A stretch of DNA of 64,000 bases from positions 1,364,001 to 1,428,000 of the forward strand of contig JAESUZ010001269.1 in NCBI GenBank assembly GCA_017311185.1, in the 5' to 3' direction. This DNA is from Proteles cristata cristata (taxonomy: Eukaryota; Chordata; Mammalia; Carnivora; Hyaenidae). Made by a program: the position numbers and the translations under genes. Below are positions 32,831 to 45,732 of the stretch, piece by piece. Positions within the stretch are counted from its first letter, which is position 1. Each line of letters opens with the position of its first letter. The notes under the pieces are model-generated. The model worked only from the letters and a program-made list of their open reading frames with translations. It did no database searches and was not told the origin of the DNA.

Positions 32831-35470
32831 ATTTTCTTTTGATGGCCTCCTGTGTCCTTAGTACATGATTCTTAAACTCAAATGAGGAGTTCTGTTGAGT
32901 CTTCTTTAATCTTCATGGCCTTCTGCCCAAAATTCTTTATGAACATCTGTCTCATCTCTCCCCTTCTTCACCCCTCTCTCAAGGATAGTGATCACCTTTT
33001 CAAGAAATAATAACTGGATTGTGATTTATTTCTTGGTGTTTTGGAAAATAAACATTTACTTGGCTAGCCTGAGCTCCTGTTGATTCTGAGTGCCAGTAGC
33101 AAGGAGTTAAAAATGGAACTACCTAAACTAGCTAGATAAAGAATCTCTGTTCTTTGAGCTTTCTGATAGTTCAATTGCCATGGAAACAGCTTTCCTCCTG
33201 TGTTAGTTATTAGGACTTCTTTTTTCCTTAAATAATTTGGAGGGCAGCCATGTTCCACAGTAGACTACTTCATGGGAAAGATCATACTTGACATCCCTTT
33301 CCTTATGCTAAATTGCAGCAAACAGAAAAGCAGCAATCCTTCAACATATCACATTCCATTTTAAGACTGAATTATTACATCAGGTAATATATTTGATTAA
33401 AAAAATACTTCACACTGGAGTGTGAATATGAAGTAAGAACAGGAATACATTTCTAAATCAAAACCATTCTAATAGATATTATTAATCTAGGCAGTTAGCC
33501 TACAGTCTTGACTTATATTTATATCGGATACAAGTACCACATCCTCTTACAGGGAGAGAATCACCCTTCCATGATATTGTCCAGGGAAATGAATTCTCTG
33601 TCCCTTGAGAATCTCTGAGATGAAATACAGATAAGGTAAACCTTTTCATAGATGACTGAAGTTATGGTTTCAACTACTTTGGGGGGACTTTTTTCTCTGA
33701 AATAGGAAGAGTCACAGGACTGTGTTAAAAATTTTCACCTGATTTTGATCAGGGCAGAATAGCCATTATGGATTCATTTAAGTTACAAGCCTTATTTCTA
33801 TGGAGAAAGCTCTAGAATATTATGGAATATGCCTGAGTTTGCTACCACAGGAATTAGAAAAATTTTTCCCTCTCATAAGACAGAGATCAGTAATAACTTA
33901 ATTGCAGCTGATTTTAAATGTGACTATTTGATTTTTAAGTTCAGCCTGCCATGGACAAACCTGTAAATTTGGCAAAGTGGGCCTCCCCTTTTATAATTTC
34001 CATAGATTGAATAACTAGGGCCTAGTCATTTCTTTCTCTATTAAAAGTTATTTTTAAGAAATGATCTGAAACCCCATAGTTTGAAGCCCAAATTGTTGCT
34101 TATAGCTAAAGCATTTTCACTTGAAAAAAAAATCACCTTTTTTAGTTTAAACTGAAGTACAATTTGGGTATGAGAGAAGCAGATATATTCTCCCTTAGGT
34201 ATAGGTGATAGTCATGCCTCTAAATTTGTTATGTTTAGAAATAGAAATAGAAGTGATTTATTATTATTAACTTATTTATTATTTTAAAAACTTATTTATT
34301 CTAAATTTACATCATTCCCAAGAAGTTTGGAGTTTCGTAGCAATGTGGTAGCTTTTCTGATCAGTAATCCTTCTCTAAATAGCAAATGGGTTATTAAGAA
34401 AAAGAAGTTTATGGGTTTGATTAGAACAACTTTGACCACATATTTTGACAAATGAACCTGTGGAGACATCTTATAATGAGTGGTTTAGGAAGAATCTTCA
34501 GAGCTGAAATTTGACACAGATGTGAAAATGGCCCCTGTGTCAAAGACTAAATCTATCAATTACTAAATTAATTTTATAACAATTGCTTCCAGCTTTGAGA
34601 CATAATTGACATATTACATAGAAAATGTTAATTTAACTTTTCTAAATGAGCATCATTCATTCAGCATTCAAAAAAAATTAAAAAATTTTTTAAAAACATT
34701 GGTTTTACTCTTACTATGGTCCAGGTTCTCTGCTAAATGTTAGGAAAGTGATATGAATGATTTACAGAGCTCATAGTCTAAGAGAAAAAATAGAAAAGGA
34801 AATAGTTGCAATAAAATCCAGTGATGTAATGTTTCTTATCTATAGAAAATAGTCAATAAATATTTATAGCTGCTTAAGATATTCGAACTAAGCACTAGTT
34901 TAAATCTGTTACTCTTTTTTTTATTATTATTCTTTCTTACATTTCCAGGCTTAAAATAAAAATTGCTTTGTGGATATGAAATATATATAAAAGTGCTTTA
35001 TAATTTGCAAAACATGATGCAAATATATGGCATGATTACAAACATTTTTTGTTATATCTTTGAATGCAACAGTGTTAGAACTGATTTTGGAGACTTGCCT
35101 AGAGTGATCACTTTTTCTGGAGATGTACAACAGGGATCAAAATTATTAGACACAATCAGTCTACATCAGAGAAAGTATTTATGTAACAAATATAAACACA
35201 TTTCTGGGGATCCCCTGCTTTTTGAGCTGTTTTTTTTTTTTTGTTTTCTGATATAGCCAGTATGTTTGTTTTTCCTCAGCAAGAAGACTACTTCACTTCA
35301 TCAATACCCAGCTTTTAATTAGCTAGCCAATTAAATTTTGATTCTCAAATAATATAATCTTATTTATCATTATGGAATTTACATTTTGAGTGAGTGTTGT
35401 TCTTTTAAGATAATCGTTTTTGGAAATTATACCCTTATTCCAGTGCTCAAAACAAAATGATTTGCAAAGT
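32831..35470. other. Long low-repeat stretch
   Basis: No family recognised with confidence in these 2.6 kb. A stretch near 34690-34820 (actatggtccaggttctctg) resembles an ancient dispersed repeat. No frame has splice signals or composition that I would call an exon. Confidence 0.4.
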
Positions 35471-35648
35471 GGTTTTGTTGTTGTTGTTTGTTTGTTTGCT
35501 TTTGGAGAGGGCATGAGTGAGAGAATCTAAAGCAGGTTCCACACTCAGCGCAGGGCCCGACACGGAGCTCAATCCCTTGAACCTAGGATCGTGACCTGAG
35601 CTGAAATCAAGAATGGTGACTGAACTAACTGAGCCATCCAGGTGCCCC
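35471..35648 (-). mobile_element. CAN-SINE, antisense, short GA tract
   Basis: A (GTTT)n/(GTT)n tail block at 35473-35502, a reduced GA tract and the head ending at caggtgcccc. The (TC)n region is shortened relative to other copies. No clear TSD. Confidence 0.9.
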
Positions 35649-36056
35649 AAAGACTGCCTTTTAGACATATTGAAGTGCTTTATTTAAAAACGATATGTGG
35701 TATATTTTAGTGACATAGAGATAGATGTAAGTTCATTACAGAATATTTAAAACTTTGATAAGCAAAATAAGAAAATTTGAATCTATATTGCCATCTCCTG
35801 GAATAACAACCTTCAGCATTTTACTTTATATTCTTCTACTTTTTAAGAGAAAGATAATTCGTTATAAATGAGACCATACTGTTATATTGTTTTGAATTAT
35901 TTACCCAATGGTTGAAATTTAAGTCTTTATCAATTTAAGAGTAAAAAAAAAAAGTGATTTCATTTTCAGGAACAATTTTACTTTCATTATTAATGGGGCT
36001 AATCTTATAGTTACTCATCATTTTATTTCTTTCATCAATTGCCCTATTAGTATCTT
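35649..36056. other. Apparently unique sequence
   Basis: AT-rich spacer between two antisense SINEs, with nothing recognised. Confidence 0.4.
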
Positions 36057-36069
36057 TACCTGTGTTTCT

Positions 36070-36290
36070 TGTTTGAAATTTTTTAAAATGTTTTATTTAT
36101 TTCTGAAAGATAGACATAGCGTGAGTGGGGGAGGGACACAGAGAAAGGGAGACACAGAATCTGAAGTAGGCTCCAGGCTCCGAGTTGTCAGCACAGAGCC
36201 CACCCAACACAAGGCTCAAACTCATGAACCGTGAGATCATGACCTGAGCCGAAGTCAGGTGCTTTACTGACTGAGCCACCCAGGCGCCCC
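36070..36290 (-). mobile_element. CAN-SINE, antisense, 13-bp TSD
   Basis: A full copy ending in caggcgcccc. The flanks tacctgtgtttct (36057-36069) and tacctatgtttct (36291-36303) differ at one base. Confidence 0.95.
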
Positions 36291-36303
36291 TACCTATGTT
36301 TCT

Positions 36304-37130
36304 ACTGATGTGGGGTTTTTTTCTTTATTTATTGGAAGACTCTATACATTAAAGCTAGTTTACGAAGTTTATATAGTATGCAAGGAATACATAGTATACA
36401 AAGTATACATGTGTTGCAATTACCTTAACTAATATTGTCTTTTTGTAGTATTTCTGCTATATTTTAGTATAAAACTTTATTTTTAAGTAATTATTTTAAT
36501 TATGGCATTTTCATTATTTTAAAGTATTTATTTGGATCTTTAGACAGAAAGATTTAATATTGAGGGAAAGAGCAAAAAGTATTTGATCCTAATATTGAGA
36601 ATAAGATCAATATTGTAGCTGGGCAATGCTATTTGGAATTTTTTAATTAGATGATAAGAAGTATTGAGATAGCTGTTTGTAAGACTAATCAAATTTTTTT
36701 CATTCATTAATTTTATTTGATATGTTACAACATATATTAAGCCTACTCTGTATGATTAAGACTTACATAAGCCTTATTAGCATTTAAAAGAAACTATTAT
36801 GGTTACTTTTGCTAAAAATCCTAGACATATGCTCTGTTTTAGATTCACCTGAGACCCCTGCCAAGTGACCTTTGCTATGTGGGTTCCAGATTGGGGCCTC
36901 TCCTGGGTTTTGTTGACACTGTCAGGGCTAGACTGCTCACTGCTAACGTCTCTTTGAGCTTGCCTTTCTTCCTCACAGTCCCATTTGTATTATTTGGGGT
37001 TGGTTGTGGGTAGTGAGGATTCCTGTTCCTTCTGTCATAGTCCAACTTACTAAACAGCATCAAGCTTTCTCCTTTAATACTCCCAGGAGAGAGACACTCT
37101 CTCCTTCTACCCTGGTAGGTATGCACTCTA
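36304..37130. other. Apparently unique sequence
   Basis: A less AT-rich patch lies at 36840-37120 but shows no recognised repeat and no convincing exon. Confidence 0.4.
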
Positions 37131-37144
37131 AATCTATTGCTTAT

Positions 37145-37337
37145 GGGGCACCTGGGTGCCTCAGTCGATTAAGTGTCGAACTCTTGATCCCAACTTAAGT
37201 TATGATCTCACAGTTGTGAGACTGAGCCCTGCGTTGCTGCTTGGGATTCTTTCTCTCCCTGTCTCTCTGCCCCTCCCCGACCCATGCTCACTCTCCCTCA
37301 AGAAATAACCTTTAAAAAACAAATAAATTAATTAAAT
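37145..37337 (+). mobile_element. CAN-SINE, sense
   Basis: The copy runs from ggggcacctgggtgcctcag to an aaataaattaattaaataa tail. The imperfect flanks aaatctattgct and aaatttattgcc look like a decayed TSD. Confidence 0.93.
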
Positions 37338-37351
37338 AAATTTATTGCCTG

Positions 37352-37864
37352 TAAATCACAAAGTTCACAGTCAGTCTTTAGATACAAATCTTTGTAGTTG
37401 CAGAATACCCTGCTGATAACTTTTTCTGTGAACATAATCAAATATTAACCTCTCTTTTCCAAGAGTAGCACCAACTCAATCCCTCCTGACTTTACCAGTT
37501 ATGGACTTTAAATGTCATTATGCACTTTCTCCCTTGCATAGTGTAGCCACACGAAACAAGTAACATTATTTTTGCTCTGAGAATATGTTAGAAAAATGTT
37601 TATCTCAAGACCATTAGCTAGGTAGTCACTTCTATGTCCAGTTATATAGCAGCCTTCTTAGCCAGTTAAATGAATAGAATAAAAAAGCAGCCTCCTTTTA
37701 TAAAGTGAGCTGAATGATGTGATTACTGGCAATAAATATAAAAGGAATAAGGTAGGTTGAAATAACTGTGGAAAGCTTCACAAAGGAGAACAAATTTGAG
37801 ATACACTTTGGAGTATGTTGTATCCTTTGTTCACAGTTCTTCCTCTTTCCTTTCTTCCCCTTGC
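37352..37864. other. Apparently unique sequence
   Basis: No repeat or coding signal recognised. Confidence 0.4.
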
Positions 37865-38275
37865 CATGATTCTGCCCTCCTCCATGACAGGATTATACTT
37901 ACATGTTCCATTGATGTTGGGCTTAGTTATGCTAATTGCTTTCACTCTGAAACGTAGGCAGAAGTGGTTGATTCAGTGTTAGTTCTGAACTAGGCCTAAA
38001 GAGAAATTGTGTGTTTCTTCTTACTCTTTCCTGCCTCTGCCAGCGCCATGAGACGAGCGTGTCCCAGTTCACTGAAGGCTGTAGAGTGAGGCATCTAGGA
38101 CAGACCTGAACCTCTGGCAGCTGAAGCCAAACCCACCTGAGCCCAACAGAGATCAGCCAAACCCAACGACCTACAGACTTGTGAGTAAGAGAAATAAGTG
38201 TTTGTTGTTACAGCCACTGAGTTTGGGGGTTGCTACTTGATATTATGGTAGTTAACACCTGACTAATGCTTACAT
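37865..38275 (+). mobile_element. MLT1-type MaLR LTR (second subtype)
   Basis: The diagnostic order is visible: gttgggcttagttatgctaa, acgtaggcagaagtggttga, gccatgagacgagcgtgtcc, acagacctgaacctctggca, gagatcagccaaacccaac, then gtgagtaagagaaataagtg and a ttacagccactgagtttggg end. It differs in internal blocks from the LTR at 8803, so it is another MLT1 subfamily. Confidence 0.82.
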
Positions 38276-39379
38276 GTTGTAGAAAATTGTTAGGTCATGA
38301 ACTAGTAGCATCTTCCTTTCTGTTTCCTCACTGCCTCCATTTAGGCTTTTATCCTGCCTCTTTGGATTATTTTAAAAGTTTCCTATTTTTTCCCACCTGC
38401 ATTAGTTAGGGTAGCCCAATAGCTATAGAAGTTGATCAAAAATTTATAGGGTTTCAAACACAATACAGGTTTAACTCTTGCTCATATTTCTACCCTATTA
38501 TCATAGGTAGGTGGGGATCCTCCTTCCACACAGTATTTCAGGGGTCCAGGCTGATGGAGCCTCTGTTTTGTTTTTTCTTTTGTTTTACAGTTATCTTACA
38601 CGACACATGTGAGAAAGCCTAGAGAATGTAGCTTTAACTGTGGGAACAAGAAAAAATGTTAACATTGACTATTATGAGCAATTTATTATCTCTGCTATGT
38701 TACCACTTGCATAATATCACTTACTTTAATCTAGAGTTATTAATCCTAAAAATTCAATGTGATAGTAACTCTCTGCTTAAAATCTCTGGTATTAGTTACC
38801 TGCAGTTTCAGCACCATATTTAGCATATGATATCCATATAAAGGGTTTCTGTTTTCATCCAGTACTAACATGGAAGAACAAGTGAAGCGGCTACTCTTTG
38901 CTTTCTTTAGTACATAATCCTATCATACCAAAACATGAACAAGCAATGGAGAAGTTACCTACAATTTCATGGGAGAGGTAGGGGTTATTCACTGAATGGC
39001 AAACAATTTATTAATCCCCATCACAGTTTCAATCTCTTCTAAGTCTTTTTTCAGCTGTGTGACCATTTATGGGCTTTTTTAAAATTTCTCCCAACATGAA
39101 GGATTTATAGCTTCCCAATTCCTCTATTCTATGCCTATAATTCTCTTTACCCATTTCCTTTCTTGCTTATTTATACTAACCTAAATATACCAAACATGCA
39201 TGGTCATACTCATCACCCCATTCAAGAAAATAAAGACCCCTCAATTGCTGATTCCACCATCCTCAGAAAGCAGTGAGGGATCATAAATTATATTTTCCCC
39301 TGATATAAGCAAGACCTCTATGGTTGGCTCATTTTCTCTTTTAAAAATTTTATTTCCATCTTTTTTCCTTCATGCCTCC
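38276..39379. other. Low-repeat sequence
   Basis: Around 38400-38570 the text (attagttagggtagcccaat; atttcaggggtccaggctga) resembles an ancient dispersed repeat of unknown family. The rest is unassigned, possibly including a faint 5' part of the L2 that follows. Confidence 0.4.
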
Positions 39380-39805
39380 TATGTTCCAATCATGCCGAAC
39401 TCCTCACCATGCCTTGAACGCATTTCGGTTTCTTCATATTTCTGGAGCCTTTATAGAGAGTACATTCTCTGCCCAGAAGCCTTTTTCTTCCGCTCTGCAT
39501 GTCAAGAGCCCATAAACACTTTAAGGGCTAGTTCAAGTATCTCCTTCACTGTGGAGACCTTCCTACCTTTATTCCATTGCACAACCTTCACAGAATTCCT
39601 TGTTTTTCTGTGCTCTTGTAGAATTGTGTACACACCTCTACTGTAGTATTTATTACATCATTTAATATATTAGGTATCAAAATATATATATATTAGGTAT
39701 CTAGTTTACCAGAATAGGGACCTTGTCATCTTTGAATTCTTAGCATAGTACCTAACATGTAGCTTGAAACACAATTTCTCAGTAAATGTTTGTCGATGCA
39801 AGAAA
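39380..39805 (+). mobile_element. L2 3' end
   Basis: Strong L2 order: aagggctagttcaagtatct, ccttcactgtggagacctt, ggaccttgtcatctttgaat, ttagcatagtacctaacatg and cagtaaatgtttgtcgatg. A frame of about 108 codons across its left part is not a gene. A TA run lies at 39679-39693. Confidence 0.82.
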
Positions 39806-41067
39806 AACTTCTCTGAGAGCTGGAAACCTGGCCCAGAGACAGGAGGCTCTCAGTTCATGACCAAAGGTTTAGTAACTAGTCTGGAACGCAGGGCTCTCCC
39901 ATGAGGCAAGCCCTCAGAGTAACTTTAATTCTTTGCCCCAAAGTGCTATCATTGAAGGGAAAAAAATTGGAGCATTTTGATATGGTAGTTTCCAAAAACT
40001 TCTTAAATTACACTTTCTGTGAAGAGAAAGCTGAAGGGGAGAGGAGATTAAGAGAAAAGAGAATACTGAGCCAGAAGCTAAGGACATTTCAGAAATGTTA
40101 CAAGAGTTAAAATGTGCAACTTTCCCCCTTGCTTCCGGATTTACATGCATTTAATATAGCCTGACCTGTTGAACTTATCATGGGTTTCCCTGTGGAGACT
40201 GTCTTTTTCAGGCCAAATTGTCTGTCTAAGGTATCAGATAGAGAAATAATCATATATCCGTACCAGTTCAATGAATGTTTTTGAATTCATAAAATAATCC
40301 AGGACCTTAATTTTGCAGTGTTAGACAGTAACAAACAGCAAGATGAATCTTTGCACAGAAGAACAGTTTGAATATGTCGCCAGTGTCTCAAGTTTCTTTC
40401 TTATCATTTTAGCCTTAATATTGAAGCTGACCAGAAATAGGCAAGACTCTACAGAGCAATTATGACACATCCTCCAGAGAATTAGGCAATAGAGACATAG
40501 ACGAGACATAAGGAAGCCCCGTTATGCTAACTGGAATGGGAGTTAGTCGGAATATTACTTAACACAGCTCTTGCTGCTGTCTACACATGAATTTCCTAAT
40601 CTGAATCATTTAACACAAAAGTATATTTTTTCCTCATGTTGGGCAGTGCACCTCTGAATAATTAAGGGATAATGTTGTCATGGCTTTCTTTCAATGGTTT
40701 CTCCCATCCTGTGACTCTGGAAAATTTAACATAGGATCCCAACATTGCCCTGGGGGTTGCCTCCATCCAGAAGCGAGAAAGGAAAAAGTTCACAGGGAAT
40801 CTTGTGTGGTTGTTCTTACCGGCCACGTCTGGAAAGGGTGTATATTACTTCTGTGTCCATTCCTTTGGCAAGAAGGTTAACACAAGGTCATGCCTAAGTC
40901 CAAGTAAAGCTAGAAATGTGGCCAAAAGACTGTCCTTTCAGAAATCATTTTTATAGTGTGTTACTAGAAATGTAGTTGAACTATTGTAAGGAGAAGGATA
41001 CCAGTATGGCAGACAATGTATAATCCATTGATAAAATAAACATGGTTTTAAAAAATAGAATAAGAAA
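39806..41067. other. Apparently unique sequence
   Basis: Slightly more GC than its surroundings, with no recognised repeat and no exon I can defend. Confidence 0.4.
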
Positions 41068-41720
41068 AGCTTAGCCAATCCTCATTTATGTGGATTACAT
41101 ACTTATGAATTTGCCTACTTACTGAAATTTGTATGTGACCCCCAAATCAGACTTTCAGTGCTGTCAATTATTTGTGGACATGCACACAGCTGCACAGCAT
41201 TTGAGTCACCCGATTGTGCATGTTACTAGCTGAGGTTGCTTAAGGTGACACTCCCTGCTGTCTTGTTTCAGCCTTCATATTATAAATGAGTGTGCTTTTC
41301 ATAGTCTATTTAGTACATTGTTTTCATTTTTGTGCCTTTTGTTGGTGATTACACTGTCTACAATGGCCCTCAAGCATGGTTTTGAAGTGCCATTCAGCGT
41401 TCTAAGCACAAGAAGACTGATGTGCCTTGAGGAGAAAATACATGTATTAGGTAAGCTTTGTTTAGGAACAAGTTACAGTGCTGTTGGCTGTGAGTTCAAT
41501 GTTAATGAGTCAACAATATATATTAAATAAGACATCTTTAAACAGAAACTCACATAAAACAAGATTGTGTATAGATTGGTTGACCAGAGGCTCACAAAAC
41601 CTAATCTTGCACTTCTTCTAAGGGCAGTGGTTCAGTATTTGTGAATTCAGTGTTGAATTCATGTTCATGGTGACTTTATGTAACCTAAGTGTCATAAATA
41701 ACAAGAATCAGCTCTGTGTA
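41068..41720 (+). mobile_element. Tigger-like (pogo) DNA transposon, internally deleted
   Basis: The overall order matches non-autonomous Tigger copies: a cctcatttatgtggattaca end, the spacer with cagctgaggttgcttaaggt, a short coding region, and a right end with cagtggttcagtatttgtga and aataacaagaatcagctctg. The left (cttagccaatcctcatt) and right ends are weakly complementary, as decayed terminal inverted repeats. Confidence 0.75.
41363..41530 (+). pseudogene. Tigger transposase N-terminal helix-turn-helix remnant
   Basis: From an ATG at 41363 (M-A-L-K-H-G) the frame carries C-L-E-E-K-I-H-V-L-G-K-L and then S-Y-S-A-V-G-C-E-F-N-V-N-E-S-T-I. This is the pattern of the CENP-B/pogo N-terminal DNA-binding domain that recognises Tigger ends. 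It stops at TAA after about 55 codons and the text moves straight to the 3' end, so the DDE nuclease domain is missing through internal deletion. The arginines expected in the K-R-K-R start are partly lost. Identification is by motif, not by search. Confidence 0.7.
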
Positions 41721-42155
41721 TGTGTGTGTGTAATTTTAATTTTTCTTTCCACTTACATTTTTTTGGTTAGTCACTGCCTGTTGCCTATCTCAAAAGGCGT
41801 TCCCTACTTCCCCCTGATGTCATGGTTCTGTATACTAACAAGACCCTGATTTTGTTCACATATCAGGCAGAGTAACTTGATCATAGCTATAATTATCCCA
41901 GTACCTGGATAAGTTTTACTTAATACACAGTTCTAGTTGACAAAATATAAGGGGTCTGTTTTGCACTGCATTCCATTTTCTCCTACTTCTCATATTGTAT
42001 GAGGAAGTACTCCAGCCATTTTGCAACCATGAGATAAGGGCCAAGAGAACTCCCCAAATATTAACTTAATTGAGCTTCTAGATCAGTAACAGCAACTGTC
42101 TATCTCTAGACTTCACAGTTGTACAGATGTTAAGTCCCTATTTTTAAACTATTAT
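41721..42155. other. Apparently unique sequence
   Basis: Nothing recognised. A short TG run lies at about 41720. Confidence 0.4.
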
Positions 42156-42172
42156 CACTTTCTTCTTTTCTT

Positions 42173-42397
42173 TTCTTTTCTTTTTTTTAATATTTTTATT
42201 TATTTCTAGGAGAGAGAGAGAGACAGCGTGAATAGGGGAGGGTCAGAGAGAGAGGGAGATACAGACTGTGAAACAGGCTCCAGGCTCTGAGCTGGCAGTC
42301 AGCACAGAGCCCGACGCGGGGCTGGAACCCACAAACCGCGAGATCAAGACCTAAGCGAAAGTCGGACGTTTAACCGACTAAGCCACCCAGGCACCCC
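42173..42397 (-). mobile_element. CAN-SINE, antisense, young-looking
   Basis: CpG dinucleotides are retained (cccgacgcggggctgg; accgcgagatc), a sign of limited ageing. The flank cactttcttcttttctt at 42156-42172 recurs with one change from 42398. The head ends at caggcacccc. Confidence 0.95.
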
Positions 42398-43062
42398 CAC
42401 TTTCTCCTTTTCTTACTTACCAGAGTGCTTATGGCCAAAACTATTGCTACTTACTCACATAATATTTAATCCATTCAACAGATGTTTCTAAGTGTTTACC
42501 ATATGCAAGCACTGTTAAAATCATGGATATTCAGTAGTGAACAAAACAGATAAATTCATACCACATGAATAGGAAAAGATTTTTTTAAAGGATGAATTTA
42601 TTTCATGTGCTTATTGACTGTTTCTATATCTTTATTGCAAACATCTGCATTCAGAACTTTTGTTCATTTTAATTGGGTTCTTAGTCTTTTTAAATTATTG
42701 AGTAAGACATGTTATATATTCTAAGTAGAAACCCTTCCCAAACATATCATTTGCAAATTTCTTCTTTCATTCTGTGGGTTGCCTTTTCAATTTCTTGAAA
42801 GGCATTCTCTGAACTCCAATAAAATGTTGAAGTAGGGAGAGCTGACATCCTTGCCTTGTTCTTCATCTTAAGGAGAAGCATTTAGTTTTCACCATTCAGT
42901 ATGTTATTAGCTATAGGTTTTTATTTTTCTATATTCAGAAGTGATATTGAGGTCAGTAGTGTGTAAAAGTATAATATTTATAGTGATGTTAAAGGTCAGT
43001 AGTTTTCTTATCTTGTGATGTTTATGATTAGATTTTATACTGAGTCAAGAGCAGCCTCAAAG

Positions 43063-43279
43063 TGGGGTGCCTGGGTGGCTCAGTCGGTTAAGCATCCAAC
43101 TTCAGCTCAGGTCATGATCTCACAGTTCGTGGGTTCGAGCCCTGCATCAGACTCTGTGCTGACAGCTAGCTCAGAGCCTGGAGCCTGCTTCAGATTCTGT
43201 GTCTCCCTCTCTCTCTGATCCTCCCCTGCTCACGCTGTCTCTATCTCTCTCTCAAAAATAAATAAAACAAACAAACAAA
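43063..43279 (+). mobile_element. CAN-SINE, sense, 16-bp TSD
   Basis: A near-consensus copy starting at ggggtgcctgggtggctcag and ending in an aaataaataaaacaaacaaa tail. The TSD is aagagcagcctcaaag (43047-43062) and aagagcagtctcaaag (43280-43295). It sits inside the decayed L1. Confidence 0.97.
43076..43142 (+). promoter_or_regulatory. Internal RNA polymerase III promoter boxes of a SINE
   Basis: An A box, tggctcagtcg at 43076-43086, fits TRGYNNANNNG. A B box, ggttcgagccc at 43132-43142, fits GGTTCGANNCC. Both are inherited from the tRNA ancestor. They are the best-preserved pair I noticed among the SINEs here. Whether they are active is unknown. Confidence 0.7.
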
Positions 43280-44329
43280 AAGAGCAGTCTCAAAGAATTA
43301 GTTGGAAAGTGTCCCTCCTTTTTTTTAATTTTTGAAGAATTTGTGAAAATCATTATTAACTTTTCTTTAAATGTTTGGTAGAATTTACCAGTGAAGTCAT
43401 CTGGGCCTGGGCATTTCTCTATAGTAGGTTTTTATATTATTAAGTCAATCTCTTTACTTGTTCTAGATCTATTTAGAATTTTTCTTTCCTTCTGGAGTCA
43501 ACACTAGTACTTCATATCTTTTAGGAAATTGCCCATTTCACCTATCATCTGCCTTATTTGGCATGTAACGATTCACAGTATTTCCTGATAATATTTTTTA
43601 TTTCTGAAATGACGGTTTAATAATATTTTCTTTATTTTTTAATTTTTATTATTGAAGTGTAGTTGACATTACAATGTTACATTAGATTCAGGTATAAACA
43701 TAGTGATTCAGTTATTATATGTACATTCCTCAGTGCTCATCATAAGAGTAGTCACCATCTGTCTACATACAATGCTACTACAATATTATTGACTATATTC
43801 CCTATGCTGTGCTTTTCATCTTTGTGACTTATTTATTTTATAACTGGAAGTTTGTAATACTTAATCCCTTTCATCTATTTTGGCCATTCCTCCACCCCCT
43901 TTCCTTTTGCAAACCAACAGTTTGTTCTGCATTTATGAGTCTGTTTCTGTTTTGTTTATTTGTTCATTTATTTTGCTATTTAGATTCCACATATAAGTTA
44001 AATCATATGATATTTGTCTTTCTCCATCTTCATTATTGCGCTTAACATAATACTCTCTAGGTCCCACCATATTGCTACAAAGGCAGGATTTCATTCTTTT
44101 TTATTATGGCTGAGTATATATATTTATGTGTATATATATGTACTTATATCACATATTCTTTATACATTCATTTATTAATGGACAGTTGGATTGCTTACAT
44201 ATCTTGGCTATTGTAAATAATGGTGCAATAAACATAGGGGTACATATATCTTTTTCAATTAGTATTTTCGTTTTCTTTGAATAAATACCCATTAGTGGAA
44301 TTAGTGGATCATATGGTAATTCTATTTTT

Positions 44330-44520
44330 TTTAATGTTTATTCATTTTTGAGAGAGAGGGCATGAGCAGGGGAGGAGCATAGAGAGACGGGGATGGAGGA
44401 TCCCAAGCAGGCTCTGCACTGACATCAGTAAGCCTGATGTGGGGCTCAAACTCACGAACTGTGAGATCATGACCTGAGCCGAAGTCAGATGCTTAACCAC
44501 CTGAGCCACCCAAGCACCCC
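44330..44520 (-). mobile_element. CAN-SINE, antisense, inside old L1
   Basis: A full copy ending in caagcacccc. The 9-base flanks tctattttt at 44321-44329 and 44521-44529 are likely the TSD, within L1 ORF2 sequence. Confidence 0.94.
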
Positions 44521-45732
44521 TCTATTTTTATTTTTTGAAGAACCCCCATACTATTTTCCAGAGTGATTGTGCTAATTTACATTACTATCACAGTGCGTAA
44601 GGGTTTCCTTTCTCCACATCCTCACCAACATTTGTTATGTCTTGTCTTTTTGAGATTAGCCATTCTGATTGGTGTGAGGTGATATCACATTGTAATTTTG
44701 ATTTGCATTTCCCCAATGTTGAACATTTTTCCATGTGTCTGTTGGCCATCTGTATGTCTTCTTTGGGAAAATGCCTATTCAGTTTCTCTGCCCATTTCTT
44801 TGTTTGTTTTGATGTTGAGTTGTATATGTTCTTTATATATTTTGGATATTAACGACTTATTGGGCATATCATTTGCAAGTATCTTCTCCATTCAGTAGAT
44901 TGCCTTTTTGTTTTGTTGATAGTCCCCTTGCTGGGAAAAAGCTTTTATTTTGGTGTAATCCCAAAAGTTTATTTTTGCTTCTGTTTTCTTTGTCTGAAGA
45001 GACATATCCATAAATATGTTGCTAAAGCCAATATCCAAGATATTACTGCTGACATTTTCTTTTAGGAATTTTATGGTGTCAGGTCTCACATTTGGGTCTT
45101 GAGTCCATTTTGAGATTATGTTTATGTATGGTGTAAGAAAGTGACCCAGTTTCATTCTTTTGCATGTAGTGGTCCACATTCCCAGCACCATTTACTAAAG
45201 AGACTGTCTTTTCCCCTTTATATATTTTTGCATCCTTACCAAAATGAGTTTATTTCTGGGTCCTCTATCTTGTTCCACAGATCTGTGTGTCTGTTTGTGT
45301 GTAGTGCCATACTGTTTTGATTGCTACAGCTTTGTAGTGTACCTTAAAATCTGGGATTGTGATACTTCTAGCTTTAAAAGATCGCTTTGGCTATTTTAAG
45401 GATCTTTTGTGATTCATTCAAATTTTAGGATTATTTGTTCTAGTTTTCCTTGTTGTTTATCTGTGTAGTTGTTCCATCCATTATTTAAAGTTAACACCCA
45501 ACGATTGTTGAATTTTCTACTTTTTCCTTCAATTGTGTCCGTTTTTGTTTCACGTGTTTTAGGACTGTGCAATTCTGATGCACATTTGACCATATATGAT
45601 TATAATTGTTATCTAATCCTGAATAATTGACCCCTTTTATCATTACAAAATGTTTCCTCCTCTCTGTAGTGACATTTTTTTAAATTTTAAAGTCTTTTTT
45701 TCTGATATTAGTATATACATTCCAGCTTTCTT

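Larger units (their letters stand above)
42580..43625 (-). mobile_element. Decayed L1 ORF2, antisense
   Basis: Antisense ORF2 blocks appear in order from C-terminus to RT: aacatatcatttgcaaattt with tctgtgggttgccttttc, then gctgacatccttgccttgtt with tcaccattcagtatgttatt, then aatgtttggtagaatttacc with agtgaagtcatctgggcctg. Several segments between them are deleted. A SINE at 43063-43279 is inserted in it. Confidence 0.75.

Noticed and set aside
39320..39646. 108-codon plus-strand frame
   Set aside because: It overlaps the left part of a clear L2 3' end and has no coding character.
43063..43142. tRNA-like sequence with A and B boxes
   Set aside because: It is the tRNA-Lys-derived head of a CAN-SINE. 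The linker, (TC)n tract and A-tail follow, and a mature tRNA fold is not kept. The same applies to all other SINE heads here.
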